Of a stretch of 64,000 bases of DNA, positions 38,681-51,766 are shown piece by piece. The position numbers were made by a program, and so were the translations under genes. The DNA is taken from positions 1 through 64,000 of the forward strand of contig NW_026570297.1 of assembly GCF_019649055.1 (NCBI RefSeq), read 5' to 3'. Within the stretch, counting starts at the first letter, position 1; each line of letters begins with the position of its first letter. The notes beneath the pieces are model-generated. The model worked only from the letters and a program-made list of their open reading frames with translations. It had not been told where the DNA came from and did no database searches. This DNA comes from Paramacrobiotus metropolitanus. Lineage: Eukaryota > Tardigrada > Eutardigrada > Parachela > Macrobiotidae.

Positions 38681-39949
38681 TCATGTTACTGCTGACCGTT
38701 GGTTGTCATCGCGACCACAAGTCGAAGGAGAGCGTGATGAATAAGCTGTCTCCGTTGTAGACAATGCCGGTTGTTTACGCTTCCGTTTCTTCTTTTGCTT
38801 CCGGTTACTTTCTGCAGTACTAATTCCTTCCACTGTATTTGAAACTTCCCTGGCGCCGTTACTTGCTGTGGCGGCTGCGTTACTGTTATCACCGTTAGTA
38901 AGAGGCGCCGTGCTTACCATTTCACTGCTTAATGTATTGGGCAGAAGGGGATCTGCAGATACTTTAGAAGTTCCAACCTGTGTGCTGTCTCCAGAAGACT
39001 TATTACTTGTACTGCTTGTAGGCGATGTAGTCCGTTTAGGTTTTAGAAAACTGCTGTTCGGCGTGTGCGGTGCTAATAGCGGTTTCTTCATGTCAAACTC
39101 TTTTACTGGCAATACTGTACGATTAACAGTAGGAAAAGGTTTACCATTCATGAAAGCGGTGCCCAGCATAATAAAGTTACTTGGTAAATTGGGCAAAACA
39201 TAAAATGTATGAAAATACTTTTGTGTAGCAAACCGAAATCTGATTACTATTGCATAAGCACCAGCTACTTTGATGTTCTTTCTCAAAAGTCCAATGTTGA
39301 TTGCAAAATCAATAACAGTGTTTTGCTGTTTATAAACAGAACCGTTCATTTTTAATTCTTTAACAAGACTTTCACTTATGACACTGAAAGTGGAACTGCT
39401 GGCTACTTTGGCACTGATTTCTTTTCCGTTTATTTCAATAACAGTGTTTGTCGTATTACTAATAGGATGAAGGTGTAAACTAAATGACAATTTTTCTTTA
39501 GCCGGATACTTTACATCACTGATAACAGCACTGGCTGCTTCCGAAGAAAACGTAATGTGAGAGATTTTCGGAAATACAATGTCATCCTCGTATACTCAGG
39601 TAACGTTGTACAGGCGTAGAAAATCAGCATCCAGAATTACTTTATATTCCTTGTTTGCTATTTTTAAAGATCCACTGTCGGGAATCATAAAAAATCGATG
39701 GTAAAATGCTCTGTCATTTAACAGAAATTTAGTGGTCACTGCTGGACACTTACTTATTATTTCTCTATTGCCGGTGAAGTCAGTCAGATCCAGTTTGCAT
39801 TTGGTGTTAAAAACTGAAAACGCTAAACCTGAATCTACTACCGCTGTTTCCGTAATCAAAACTATGCTGCTCGTTAGTACTGGCGATGGTACTAAAATAT
39901 TTACTGTTGATGACGGTACTTGTTGATACTTTGAAATGCTGTTCATCAT
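38681..39949 (-). CDS. Tandem retropepsin-like ORF of the non-autonomous element, in-frame TGA between domains
   Basis: One frame from 39,949 to 38,681 is divided by a single TGA at 39,596-39,598. The first domain has AVVDSGLAFS at the active-site position (Asp-Ser-Gly instead of Asp-Thr-Gly) and ILDADFL, like the ILGNDFL strand of the gypsy protease. The second domain has AKVASSSTFS, with the Asp lost, and FIMLGTAFM at the same structural position. A Ser/Thr/Asn-rich region and a Lys/Arg cluster (RKQKKKRKRKQ) follow. The second domain is presumably catalytically dead. The TGA could be a mutation or a readthrough site. Confidence 0.65.
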
Positions 39950-40733
39950 AGTTATTATTTACGTTGTTATTTTCACTAGAATCATCAGCATTTGCCAAAT
40001 ATTTCGTAAGATTTGATGGAGGTTTATAATATTCGCCATAAATTACTTTGTAGTCTTTACCAGTAAATGGCTTCATTCTATTTCCTCGAGGCGTTGACCA
40101 AAAGGAAATTTCTTTGCCTTTACGATTAATATACGAGTAATATCGGTTAGCAAATAAATACTCGTAATACTCTCGCTGTACACGTTCCAAGACATCTTTC
40201 GGACATATCTGCGCAATTTTATACAAATGTCGAGGTTTAAAACGTGTGCACTCGTTAAATGAATGTGAAAAGTGCAAACAATGCGGACAAAATAACTTTC
40301 CGTTTTCGAATCTATAGCTGTCAAATGCTATTCTTTCTTTAGGAATTTTAAGTTTACTTGCTGCTGTGCGATACTTTTTGTATTTTAAATACTGTGGGTA
40401 AGGATTCGCTCTAAATTCAGTATGCAGATTACCGTTGTCATCGATATTGAATGAACTCAAATACTCATAATTATTGCGCTTATTAATACTCCGTATATTT
40501 ACTATTGCCGGTGGTGCACTTGGCTGTGTATGTGCTGCATTCGACTCTGCCTGCTCAGTGGCCAGCTGGCTGACCAAGTTTTCATGCATTACATGCTCAG
40601 CTTTTGACTCGTTCAGCTTGTCATATATTTCGGGAATACGCACTTCGTTCCTGCCTATTCCTGTCTGCGGAATAGAAGTACTGTCTGCATCCTGTGCTGA
40701 CTTCAGCACAGGCCGTCGTTTCTTACGCGGCAT
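39807..40733 (-). CDS. Nucleocapsid-like Gag ORF of the non-autonomous element, 308 aa
   Basis: The frame is intact from the ATG at 40,733. After a basic start (MPRKKRRPVLK) and a linker, residues about 130-215 match the C-terminus of the gypsy Gag closely: FDSYRFENGKLFCPHC against FDSYRLDNGKIFCPKC, the zinc knuckle CPHCLHFSHSFNEC, ICPKDVLERVQREYYEY against ICPQDVKSKVQRDYDDY, and FWSTPRG against FWATAQG. The capsid part is missing. It overlaps the protease-like ORF in another frame. It could bind element RNA in trans-assembled particles; this is inference. Confidence 0.75.
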   Translation of the reverse strand: MPRKKRRPVLKSAQDADSTSIPQTGIGRNEVRIPEIYDKLNESKAEHVMHENLVSQLATEQAESNAAHTQPSAPPAIVNIRSINKRNNYEYLSSFNIDDNGNLHTEFRANPYPQYLKYKKYRTAASKLKIPKERIAFDSYRFENGKLFCPHCLHFSHSFNECTRFKPRHLYKIAQICPKDVLERVQREYYEYLFANRYYSYINRKGKEISFWSTPRGNRMKPFTGKDYKVIYGEYYKPPSNLTKYLANADDSSENNNVNNNYDEQHFKVSTSTVINSKYFSTIASTNEQHSFDYGNSGSRFRFSVFSF

Positions 40734-41596
40734 GAGCGACGCTGTGAGTGTACTCTGGCTATCGCTATCACTGTTCGGAACTACGCATATCTATCTGTAT
40801 ACTGTTCTGGTCTACGCTGGCAGCGGACAACAGGTCGTCTATGTCCAGAGAGAAATACTTCGTAGTAACAGGACAAGGGAGAGACTGCGGATACTGTATA
40901 GACCTGGCTCGGAAACTCTTGGAGCGAAACGGATAATGGGTCTCAAGAATGTAAAGTGTTCAGTCTGATCGCTATAAGCAACCAAGAAAATTTTACTGCT
41001 AATGTTTCCCGAGCGCTTTTACTATGTACAAACTTAATGTAGGTCAGTCTCCTTATATTGTAGCACTCTAAATTATATTTCAGCACCAAAAATAATCTTC
41101 CGTTAAATTTACTTTTTTTTTGCAACTTTTTCCCATGCAAATTATGACAAAACAATCGGTAAATTAGTTGTAAATTTATCTGTACTTTATTACGAAACGT
41201 TAGCTGTATCGCCTCAAAAGGAAGGCAAAACAATAATTTACTGGTAATGCTAATACAATTCAAAGTGAGTTTAATGATCGAAATTCGTTTATTATTAACT
41301 CACTAAAATAACTGGACTGTCCGCGGTGGTGTCCGGTCGTTGGACTTCCGATGGACTGATTTAGGAGGAAATATGCCGGCTGGATACTTGTCCGAGGTTG
41401 ATGTTGCGCAGAAGCCGGTTGTGTATTCTTCAAATTAGGTGCCGGTTATTGTGGTGGAAGTGTGGTTAGCAAGGTGGAAGAGGTACTGTTAATAAACCAC
41501 AGCTAGATGGCAGAAGTATTGCTAGTTTTAGCGGATCCGGAAAGGGCGTTCGTTGGAATTCACTGGGTTAGATGGTCAGGACACCCAGGAGCGCCA
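40734..41596. other. 5' leader of the non-autonomous element
   Basis: Non-coding, with TGGCGCTCCTGGG (minus strand, 41,584-41,596) as the primer-binding site adjacent to the LTR. Confidence 0.65.
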
Positions 41597-41992
41597 TGCA
41601 ATGACAACTTCTAAGCTGCCCCTAGTGGGTTGGGTTAATCCACCCGTACCACGATAAAACGAGGTTCGATGGTTCGTCGGTAATTACCCAGATCTTAAGT
41701 AAATCACAATCTTACGTAACGCGCAAATTCAGGAACATCATCATCAATTTAATCAGAATCAGAGCAAGTGCAAGAGCAAGGGCAAGAGCAAGAACATGTG
41801 GGAAAGTCAACCGTCTGCCGGTCGAGGCAGCGTGAGCACGTCTACTGATTTCACATCCAGAAAAGTCAGAACATCTCAGAATTCTTCACAACCGATAACA
41901 TGGATTCACAATTCTACTGAGATAGGCGGTGCTTCTGTTTCCGGTTGAGTTGTTACCAATGACAACCTGTAGAACATGATTCTACGGCTACA
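41597..41992 (-). repeat. 5' LTR of the non-autonomous element
   Basis: 396 bp, paired with 37,000-37,396. It is followed on the plus strand by the target duplication GTAT (41,993-41,996). Confidence 0.9.
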
Positions 41993-42112
41993 GTATTATG
42001 GGGGTTCCCTTTCATCGAAAGCATATCAATGCTTCCCGGACTGTGTTCCAGGCACTTAATCGAGGCAAAGTAAAAGTCACTTGAATTTGTTGGAAATATA
42101 GCACCGTCACGG

Positions 42113-43993
42113 TCAAATACATGCGACATCGGTTTGCGCCGAGGTGACTCCTTTGCCACACAGCACTTGACACTGTCGACGAAATTTTGGACTGGATAGG
42201 AAATAGACAAAAAATGTGATGGAGTAGTTGCTTAACTGAAGCAGGTCCACAAACCAGCTGACATGGCTCACTTCCTCATTGGTCAATGACAAGCTGCAGT
42301 ATGGCGGCCGACTGGCCATTTTCAAGCATTCCAGGATGACATGCGGCAGCTGTGTCAGTGTGTACACGGTCAGACTGGCCAATACAAGGATGTTCGCGTT
42401 GCGCGTAGACGAGCGCTTGTTCACTGTTACCGTAACATTGGTGGATGTTTGATGCTTCCAGAGGACAATTATGAGAGCGGTGTTGAGGATGAGAAGCAAC
42501 AGCCATTTAGCGAAAGACATTCCTGTCTGCAACAACGGCAAAATTTGTGACTGAACCACAACCGTTCGATTAAATTAGTTTTATAAAAGATAAACATTGC
42601 AAATACATTGGATTACGGGAACAAACGGAGAGTCTTTAGTACAGAATCCGTACACTGCGCTTACGTACCTGGGCGGTGATTTGCAGGTTGTACCAGCGGC
42701 TTAGAGACGGCGTTAGTGAATCCTGATAGCTCAGCGTTGAATCGTAGAAGTTCGTGTAATAGTAGTAGTAGGTGACCAGATGGGATAAGGAGAACAGGAC
42801 CGCCAGGACCAGAATGCAGCATTCTTTTGCCAGTGTTTTCCGCCATGCATCGGCATCCGTTTGCCTCAGGGCAGCGGACAGCGGACGTGCCGTGACCAGC
42901 AATCGCTCAACGGAAAATATGACAAATGTCCTATCAGTGCAGAAAGCAATTTCGTACCAATGACTGATGTTCGTGCGGAAACATTGGAAGCGATAGTTTT
43001 TTTATGGTTCTTATGGAAGGAATACCGTATCAAGTATCTGTATAAGATGAATATCGCCGATGTTCACATATGTACTTCTAAACGTTTAACTGCGAAGTAA
43101 ATGGGAGATCAAAAGGAGTTAGGCTTTCGGAAAATTAGAAATGCAAGCACAAATTACACGTAAATGCAATGTTATAACTTATATGATTGTTAGTGCAGAA
43201 CAATACTTAATGTATGCTGCCTTACTTACCAGTCAACGACTTCTTTTGCTGTTCTGTACCAAAAACTTCCGAATCCTCTGTAAGCAGCAAGTACATCGAC
43301 ACTGGAATTACCGCCCAAGATAGAAGTGTTTGCTGCATTTACAAGATTTTCCGCTATGGCTGTGACATAATCAGGGAACAAGGACCACCTGTAAATAATG
43401 CATACATAAATAATAATATCTTTTTGGAATCGAATACTCGACGAATTCGTAGTGCACTTAGAATTTTAAAATAATGCTAGCAATATTTTCGTTCATCACT
43501 TTAAACCTGCATCTTAGCATAACAGATACGGGGCATAATCTTCTTGAGAATAATTAATATGAAATTATCATAGTGTACGAAAGTACCAGTCAAAGCTCAG
43601 TCCCGTTTATGACATATCAACCTAACCGTAGAGTATGCGCTTATTAGCAATCAATGATTATGTTAACGTAACGAGGTATCTGTGTGATCTGCTTTTGCGA
43701 AGCAACTTATGCAGATCACACGTCACGCACAGTATGCAGAGGTCCCCAAATCCGACACAGACAATATATACCGAAGTCGAAGTCAGACGACTTGTGTGAT
43801 CTCTCAACTGTGCCGCAATTATCACAACACTTCCTGCGGTACCGCATAGTACAAGAAGAGGATAAACCACGAAATATCCATAAAGACCGGGACTGGAGTC
43901 GGCTGTTTCAATGGATCCCGTTCCGTTTTCATCCAAGCCCAACGCTCTATTCCAGGAACATTCACTAACAATCACGCTGCCGTTCCCCGCCAT
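42113..43993 (-). CDS. Class A GPCR (neuropeptide-receptor-like), four exons
   Basis: The proposed exons are 43,993-43,731, 43,388-43,230, 42,963-42,669 and 42,550-42,113. Phases agree and give 384 residues. TM1 is YFVVYPLLVLCGTAGSVVII. TM2 spans exon 1/2 (YIVCVGFGDLCI...). A Cys at the exon 2/3 junction precedes TM3 (FCTDRTFVIFSVERLLV, with ERL at the DRY position). TM4 is ECCILVLAVLFSLSHLVTYY, TM5 KWLLLLILNTALIIVLW, TM6 LVLASLTVYTLTQLPHVIL and TM7 LLQLSNYSITFFVYFLSS, followed by a PKFRRQC tail. The pattern resembles FMRFamide/neuropeptide receptors; the ligand is unknown. N-glycosylation sites (NGS, NGT) occur before TM1. The non-autonomous LTR element lies 120 bp behind the stop. Confidence 0.8.
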
Positions 43994-45799
43994 TTGTCAA
44001 AACATCAGTTGATGGAAGCTGTGGTGTAATTTCAAAATGCGAAACTGTTCGGCTGGCACGCCTGGTGACAGTTGACAAGCAATATGATGATGCTCGAAAT
44101 AATGAGAAAAAAGGGCATTTGCGGTCGAACAAACCGTTTTGCTTTAAATTACGGAACGCTGTAGGAAGTAGGTAGAAAATGCGTCGGCTCGATTTACTGA
44201 AGAGCAGGTAGAATATCGCATAAAACTGAACGGTATATACCGGTATGCGGTCTGTAAACTGTTAATTCGTCTGCACTTGCAGGCATCTAATTTTGTCTAC
44301 AAGGCTTATTTAATGGGTTTGAAAATGACTTATGAGGAATGACTAGTACAAATTACACTTAATGATATCATAAATACTGTCAAAAATGACGTTCATATGC
44401 AGCATTATTGCTTGCGGATGCTTTTTCGAGAAAGTCAACCGGTTTGTAACTACTTTCTGGCACTTGCGTCAATCGAGTCACCAACAACGTGCGCTATACG
44501 TCGTTTATCACAGCTTCCGCACGACCATTCTGAGCCATGGAGGTCACTGGTCAAGTTGTAAGGTGAAAATATTTTACCGAACAAATAGAGTAGCCCGGTA
44601 CTGAGAACCGTAGACGGAGGGAATAAATTAAATAAAATTTTCCTGTCATGATTCTGTTGTTCGTTGGACCGGCATTGTATCACAAAACTCTACCACGCGC
44701 AGCAAATATCTACATACTTCAGTAAAAGGCGCACGGGATTACTGATGACACGTAAATTTTTCCGCCAGCGATAGTCGCTAAATATTATACTGTACAATCG
44801 GAAAATATGGTACCCCTTCTAGAACAATTAAAGCAACGGAGAAGTGGACGCAGGGTGTTGGTAAGAAACCTATGCAGCTACCGTATCTGTGGAAGTTCGA
44901 GGACTTCTGAACTACTAATTTTTATAAAACGTCATTTCCCGGTTAACCCTCAAACATTCACGCACTCATATTGAGGACTAATATTACTTGTATGTTGTCG
45001 CCGTTTTGCTCACTATACGAGTATTCGTATGTCCTGCGGCAACGATGACAATACACATCAAGCTTTAACTTCCATGACGTATAAAAGTTGCCGGATATGT
45101 ACAATACAGTTATAACAAACTAAAATTCTTACCCAAGCACTGAGGTAATTTTTATTTTTTCCACAGTGCAGGACCATAAATACAAATATGTCAAGCGGTA
45201 CCTCGAGAGAATCTTTCCGCTTTGGAAATCCTGACTAAACGCAGTGGTACTGCATTAAAGTCTGCAAAGCGACCATCTCGATGTGAAACTAATGATATAA
45301 TGCATTTCGACGCAGCATGACATTTGTGTCGCGAATCAAGTTCTACAGTTCGGCATTTATTGTACACAGATATTTACTAGTCACTTATGATTTATCGAGA
45401 TGGGGTTCACTGTTCAGCATATATTTTTTCTTCTAGGACCTCCCGTAACTCGCAGAAAACGCAGTTATAAAGGTATAAAGGTGATTTTTATTACGTTCAC
45501 CGCTCCGCAAAAATATAGCGCCAATATGTTTAGAATGCTTTGCAATAAATCAGTAGTGCACCACCTAAAATGTTTTCGTTGTTTTACAAATCGGTTTTCT
45601 GTCTGCGTAAGACATAAAGTCTTTTTTTAGATACCGAGTGCAGTTTGTGTTATTTTGACATGATTTATTAAACTGCACCATATGTATTAAAGTAACAGAA
45701 CATATACAGTAGGATGTAAAAGCGTTGACTTAGAACTTCGAAATCCATAAACAATGGCTTTTATCACACGATGCTAAAATTTACAAAATCGGCGCTCAT
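43994..45799. other. Intergenic stretch
   Basis: No gene recognised; only short frames without conserved features. Confidence 0.5.
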
Positions 45800-48700
45800 T
45801 TACGGGGCTTCTGCAGTGACCAGTGCGTCCAACACCGATTGCTGATACGTTCGCAGCCACTCAATATTGGCTTTGATTTTGGTTATTGCCGACTCGAAGG
45901 CCAGCTTTTCCTCAATATTTGGTCCGAGGCTGGCATAGAAAGCTTCGACCTGGAAAATGTTTTATTGTAAGTACGTATCGGTTGGGAAATTTATGACGAA
46001 ACTGTACTGACATAAAATCTGCAGAAACGTGATAATTACTTGTGTGAAAGACCTAACCATGGAAAAATATATACTAGCCATGACCTAACGATTGGCTTAC
46101 CTCTGCGAGCTGTGCTGGTGTGTCGAACTTGGTGCAGACACTAGTGACCATATCGTTCCTCGACAAACTAATAAAATTAAACGCATGGTCAAGGCTAATG
46201 TATAGACAGCACGCTGATTTTAAACCCAGCCTTTATTTGTCAGTGTTTACCTTTTAGAGAAGGCATTCCAGTTTTCTCTCAAGAATTTCCAGGCAGTTTC
46301 TGTTCCCAGGAAAAATTTAACCAAATACCGGAATACGTATGCCTGATCTTGTGAACGAATGATGGTTGTGTCCAAAGATAAATTCAATAATCTGTAAATC
46401 AGACGGCGTATCCCGTATTTGGTTATTTCGACGACGCCAAATGTACCACGAGAAAATATTAATAGATGGATTATTTGACCCATGTTCGGTCCTTGATATT
46501 CTATCGCAAATCAGTTAGCTGTAGAAGTAAAAGGTGCTTTCTTACTTTTCACAGAGAATAATAGCAGTTGAAGCAAGAAGCAAGCAGGCGTTTTAATAGT
46601 GACCTTTATCGCTTTTTAGTTTTTAGAATGATCTTTACCGTTCAATCATCGCTTGCTGCCGACTGCAGGCCAATCCGCGCAGCACGGCCAACTTGACATT
46701 ATGCACTTCGGCAGCACGGTACTGTTGCAGCATAAAATCGAAATCCGTATCGTTGGTAGCGTTGTTGCGCATACCGTAGCAGAAAACTTGATCGCGCAAA
46801 TGGGGATCCACTCTGCACAGCCCACGATCTCAGTTAATGTACAGAGTAATACGAATAAATCCGGTTGCACAGAGAATCGGTTCTTACGGTTTGTTAGCGG
46901 GATCGGCCTGCCATTTGACAAACTCCTGTCTTGCATGCTCCTCACACCCTTGATGTTCGTAGTAGCACGACTGCTCCACAAATAAACGATTTAGCATTCT
47001 AAAAACAAAATAGACACGTTTGCCGATCAAAACCTAAGAAATCCGAAAGGCTGTTTTTTAAGAGAATCTTTTTAGTTGTGGAGTAACTGTAAGCGGTTTG
47101 CCGAATCGAAGCTAGTAGAATTTTGCTGATCTACATCATTATTCCGCTTGCGTGGAAGAAAGGAATAGAATAAATCAATTTTAATTAACGGAAAGCTCTT
47201 TTGTAACATCACGTACAGTTCTTGGTAGTCTTCGTGCTCTTCATCACGCCACACAGTGCTGGTATTCCAGAAGTCAGCGCTATAATGATGCTGAAAGAGA
47301 GCCGATGTGTAGTTTTTGAATGCCTCCTGCGTGCCCATCATTATGTCCAGATACTGTAGATTATCCAAAGCAGCGTACCACGGTGCATACGCATTTTCTC
47401 GTTGCATATAAGACGATAAAATCTTAAAGGGCACGGTGTAATTTAAAGCACCCTTCCTGAAAAGCGTCGACAGCTGAATTCTTGAATCCTGTCACAATAT
47501 GCGTTCGCTACGAAGATTTTGCAATAAATTGTACCTGGCGAGGTTAAAACTGTCGTCAATCAACTGGGTGCGACTGTATACGCTGATGACCTAATCAACG
47601 TAGAGCGGTAAGTGATGATAATGATTATCGCGCCTATTTTGTTTTTACACATGTTCGTTTGCATAACTTTACCTGATGGTTGGTTTTCAACTGCTCCGTC
47701 AGCTTATCCCAGTTGTCGCTGTCGTAGTTAACTCGGTAATAACCATAGTGCTCCACATTGGCCAAGATCCAGCTGATATTCTCACCGGTTAAGGTGTGTT
47801 CAGCTATAAGAAAATTCTTGTAAGGAATAGCATTTGATTTATACGTATCAGCAACAAGTTTTACCGGACATAGTATGCCCAATACGCGTCTTGGTTTGCT
47901 CAAAACTTTTCTGTGCTAAGGAACTCACACGCCCTTGACCTTTAGCTTAATGCAGAATTTCAAACAGATTTTTACTACTGGTGAACTACTAAAGACACTA
48001 ACATAAAAAAACAACTACGTAAACGAAGTAATCTGGAATAAATAATTGTTGAGGTTGCTTGCGAAAAATCATTAAATTTTTACAGTTTTCTCGTTTGTGT
48101 CGCTCGTACCGGTTTTGTTTTCCAGCCAGAGCTTAGGTCGAATCAACTGAACCCGATTCTCCTCGGTAATAGCATCCAAGCTGGTCACATAGCTGATCGG
48201 CACATGCCATATCTGCCGGGTGGCATTCTCCGAACTGTTACCCAACAAGAAGCGCTCCTGACTGAGGGACAACGTATTGCCATTGCGCCGAATAGTAACC
48301 AAGGGGAAACCGCTGGTGGTGATCCACTTGTCGAAGCGCTCGGTAATGTTAGCAAAATGTGGTTTACCAACTAAATGGTCAGTCAGAGCGCGCAATAAAT
48401 CCGGATAAGTGGTGATGCTGTCGTTTCTCATACGGTGGAGATACGATTTCAAGGCAGCATAAAGATCACTGGTGCCCATTACACCTTCCATCATACGAAT
48501 AACCGCTCCGCCCTGATGTAAGTAAAATACCATTTATTAAACAGCAGGTCATAAGTTCATGTTTAGTTAAACTTGCTTAGAATTCATTTGCAATTTATTT
48601 AGCAAAATACTGGCTATTAATTTTATGGATGTACCTTTTGATAGGTAATGCGACCGAACATGTCGGAAATCTCAGCCTGCGTGTTGACTTCACGGAACAG

Positions 48701-51700
48701 TGGAATGGAAGATTCGTAAGAATCGGTGTCGTACGCGACTCGTGTGTCTGTCGCAGTGAAGAGTGTTGGCTATAAATGAAGTGAAAAGTCTTATTTAACC
48801 AGCGCAGAAGGACGTTATGGCGCAAAGAACTTACGATATTCCATTCCGGTTTGGCATGATGAGTTAGCGGATATTCCATAAACGTGGCAAAGCCTTCGTT
48901 GAGGAAACTCTCCGACCACCATGAGCAGGTTACTGCGTTACCAAACCACTGAAACAAGTAATCGTTCAATTTTACAGTTACCTCTTTTCGTGGCAACAAC
49001 TACGTAGTTTCTTTTAAAGTTGTATGCTGCATTACCAGTTCCTGTTTGTCTGGTATCAGTTATTAGCGTTTTCTGCCACAGATCACCATTTGATGACTAA
49101 AAATTGTCGTGTGGTTTAAATGTTTTGCCAATGTTGGTTGTCTGCAATTTTGTGACCTTAGTGTGTTTACTACTGTAATTCACAACCTGCTCAACAACTA
49201 CTGTAATTCGGGGTTGTACTGGAGAATTCATACTTAACACAGTTAAAACTCTTCAGTATTTGTGCGCTACAACAATAAGCAATTCCCTATGTAATTGTAT
49301 TTACAGTGCAGCATGATAAGGCGTAATTCCCCGACTGATTAGACAGTCAACCACAGTTAAATATTTAGCGCCGGCTGTCTGCAATAACCGTTTTTCCTGT
49401 AAAGGTTTGCTTACCATGTGAGCCAGTTCGTGGGCCACAATGCGGACAATCTGCTTCTTATCTTCTGCTGATGTAATGCCCACACGATGCAGCATGTACA
49501 CTTCACGGTAAATGATCAAACCCCAGTTTTCCATAGCACCGGCTACAAGAGAATGTGACATTTATTTCAGTTTTGAGGAATTTCTGTAATAAACCGTGGT
49601 AAAATTACCATCGAAATCCGGAACGGCAGCCATATCTAAAAACAAAAGTTCAACAGGCGTGTTTTGCCAAAAACACACATTACCAGATTAAGCATTTACA
49701 AACAGGGTTGCCCTCTTACCAAGTTTGGAGTTGTAGTCCTTATACGGCATATCGAAGAGATCGCGTCCAACAAATGTGGTCATATTGACACCGGTGCGCA
49801 GAGCTAAGCTGGCATCTTCTATTGCATCCGGCCGTGAAATAACGCCAAACTACGATATACTTTGTGTTTAAATGAAAATAAAATAATCTTTTAATACAGA
49901 TATGTTATTTTTTCGAAAGTTTTTTGTTCAAACTAGTTGACCGGAGGTGGTACGCGTATCTTTAAGTTGAAGATGTACTTAAGTAGACACCATATTAAAA
50001 ACTTGTTTGTCCAGAAAATTGGCTCACATCAACGCCATCCTCCATGGCAGTGTTGTTTCGTGCGAAATCACTGACAATAAACGCCAACAGGTACGTTGGC
50101 ATTCTGACAGTCCGTTCAAAGGTCGTCTCGGTCCAGCCGTCCACCAGATGCGTGGTGTTGGTAATGCGACGCACACTGTACGTTCCGGTGTGTCGGCTGT
50201 CATGCTTAATGGTGATGTCGAAGGTGGCGCGGAACGACGGTTCATCGAAACATGGGAACGCTCGACGTGCTTTGTACGGTTGGAACTGGGTAGTTGCCAA
50301 CCACCTAAACATATTAAAAGATTAAACCCTTAACAGACAGTTATTTCGGACCGACGATAGGTTTCTTGGTTAAATAAAAATTTATTACTAATTATATTTT
50401 TTGGAAAACATCATGCGCTTTATTGAGAATCACAAACATACTCGCTATATACGAGTATATATACTGTAGTATAATTCATTTTTTACCAATTACAATAAGC
50501 ATTTTTTAAACCATAAACAGGACCCGAACAGATAAACCATTTGCTGTTAAGTAACTATAATAATTATTCTATCTGTTTGTTCGATAGGCTTCAAAATATT
50601 TAGCTGCTATAATGTTTATTCTTTTTTCTCGCACTGACCGCTTTTCGCCGTTGATCTCGTAGAAGCTGCGATAGAATCCCTGATTTTCTCCGACAATTTG
50701 CCCTTCATATTCCATCATGAGCGTATATTTTCCGCCACGAACCAGCCGCTCATCGGCACGCATAATAACCAAATGCCGCACGGGATCATAGACAATCTGC
50801 CGCTGCAGCGGCACCGTGTGGGTGGCATTCTGCAGGTGTTTAACGCGGATATCTATATCCCAGCTGTGCAGCACGAGGAGATCCGTCTCGGCGACACACT
50901 CAAACTCCACGCTGACCGTGCCCCGCGTGGTGAACGCATTGGGCCGGTCGGCTTCGGCATCCGTGTAGGGCAGGAAGACCTGCAGATTGAGATCGTAATG
51001 GCTGGGAATGAGATCGCTGGGCAGACGGTAATTGGGCCAGATTGTCTGCGGCGGAGATGTGGGCGGGACTATCACGGGAGTGGAGGCGTTTATCCCTGTC
51101 GCATAAAAAAAATTGACGTACAGGAACGATTTACTGCGATATACTTCATATATCAGTATACCAAATACAAAACGAGATTTAGATTTATCATTCAATAACA
51201 CTTAATTCAACTTTTAAAACGATGGTTGTTAAACGGTTTTATATTGTGTATATGTCTCTTTTCCAGTTTTCAGTTGTATGTACATTAGCAGATATTTTTT
51301 CTTGCTTAGTTTATTAGATTTTTAATATATAGTCTTTAATAATTCTATATTTAACAGCTTTTTCACTCGCTGCTTGCTTATAGAATACAATTACGTAAAG
51401 TTAATTTAAACAGGTGGAGATAAGATTTAAACAGGTGGAGTTAATTTAAACAGGTACATTTTGTAATCAAAGTTACGCAAGGAAATTAGTGCCAATACAT
51501 TTCTTGAAAATGTAATCACGCAGAGCAACAAAATTATTTTTGAAATGTCTTGACATTATTATGTACTTACGGTTTATTTGGTTTTGAAGATCAAGAATAT
51601 CCTCATTCTGCTGTACAAAAAACACCGACAACACGATAATCACAGCAACCGCACTGACTAATACCAGCGTCAACAAGAAAAGGGCAAACGGACTGCAGCG

Positions 51701-51766
51701 GACACCGCGACGTCGCTTGGTGGACTCGCTGCTGTCCACTTCTAAGGTGAAGTTGGCCTTTGGCAT
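45800..51766 (-). CDS. M1 zinc aminopeptidase (aminopeptidase N type), 17 exons, 978 aa
   Basis: The exons, high to low coordinate, are 51766-51571, 51095-50639, 50304-50028, 49849-49720, 49635-49609, 49542-49415, 48948-48835, 48769-48635, 48512-48110, 47803-47673, 47590-47535, 47456-47217, 46998-46888, 46812-46639, 46391-46251, 46167-46101 and 45949-45800. All phases agree and all introns are GT-AG. The order is a short cytosolic tail, a signal anchor ([20 protein letters not shown]), a Ser/Thr/Pro stalk, then the ectodomain. GAMENWGL (exopeptidase motif), HELAH plus the Glu in FLNEGFA (zinc ligands) and the catalytic Tyr in ITYQKG are all intact. The C-terminal ERAP1-like helices follow. 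It should remove N-terminal residues from extracellular peptides as a type II membrane enzyme. The length matches the family. Confidence 0.93.

Larger units (their letters stand above)
37000..41992 (-). mobile_element. Non-autonomous LTR retrotransposon related to the gypsy element
   Basis: LTRs at 37,000-37,396 and 41,597-41,992 (about 397 bp, TGCAATG start and GGCTACA end on the plus strand) differ at only a handful of positions. GTAT flanks the element on both sides. Coding is on the minus strand, so the right LTR is the 5' LTR. Directly inside it is TGGCGCTCCTGGG, the same primer-binding site as in the element at 20,343. Before the other LTR is GTGAGGGA in a block matching the first element's polypurine region. 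It encodes only nucleocapsid-like and protease-like ORFs and no reverse transcriptase or integrase. Confidence 0.9.
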
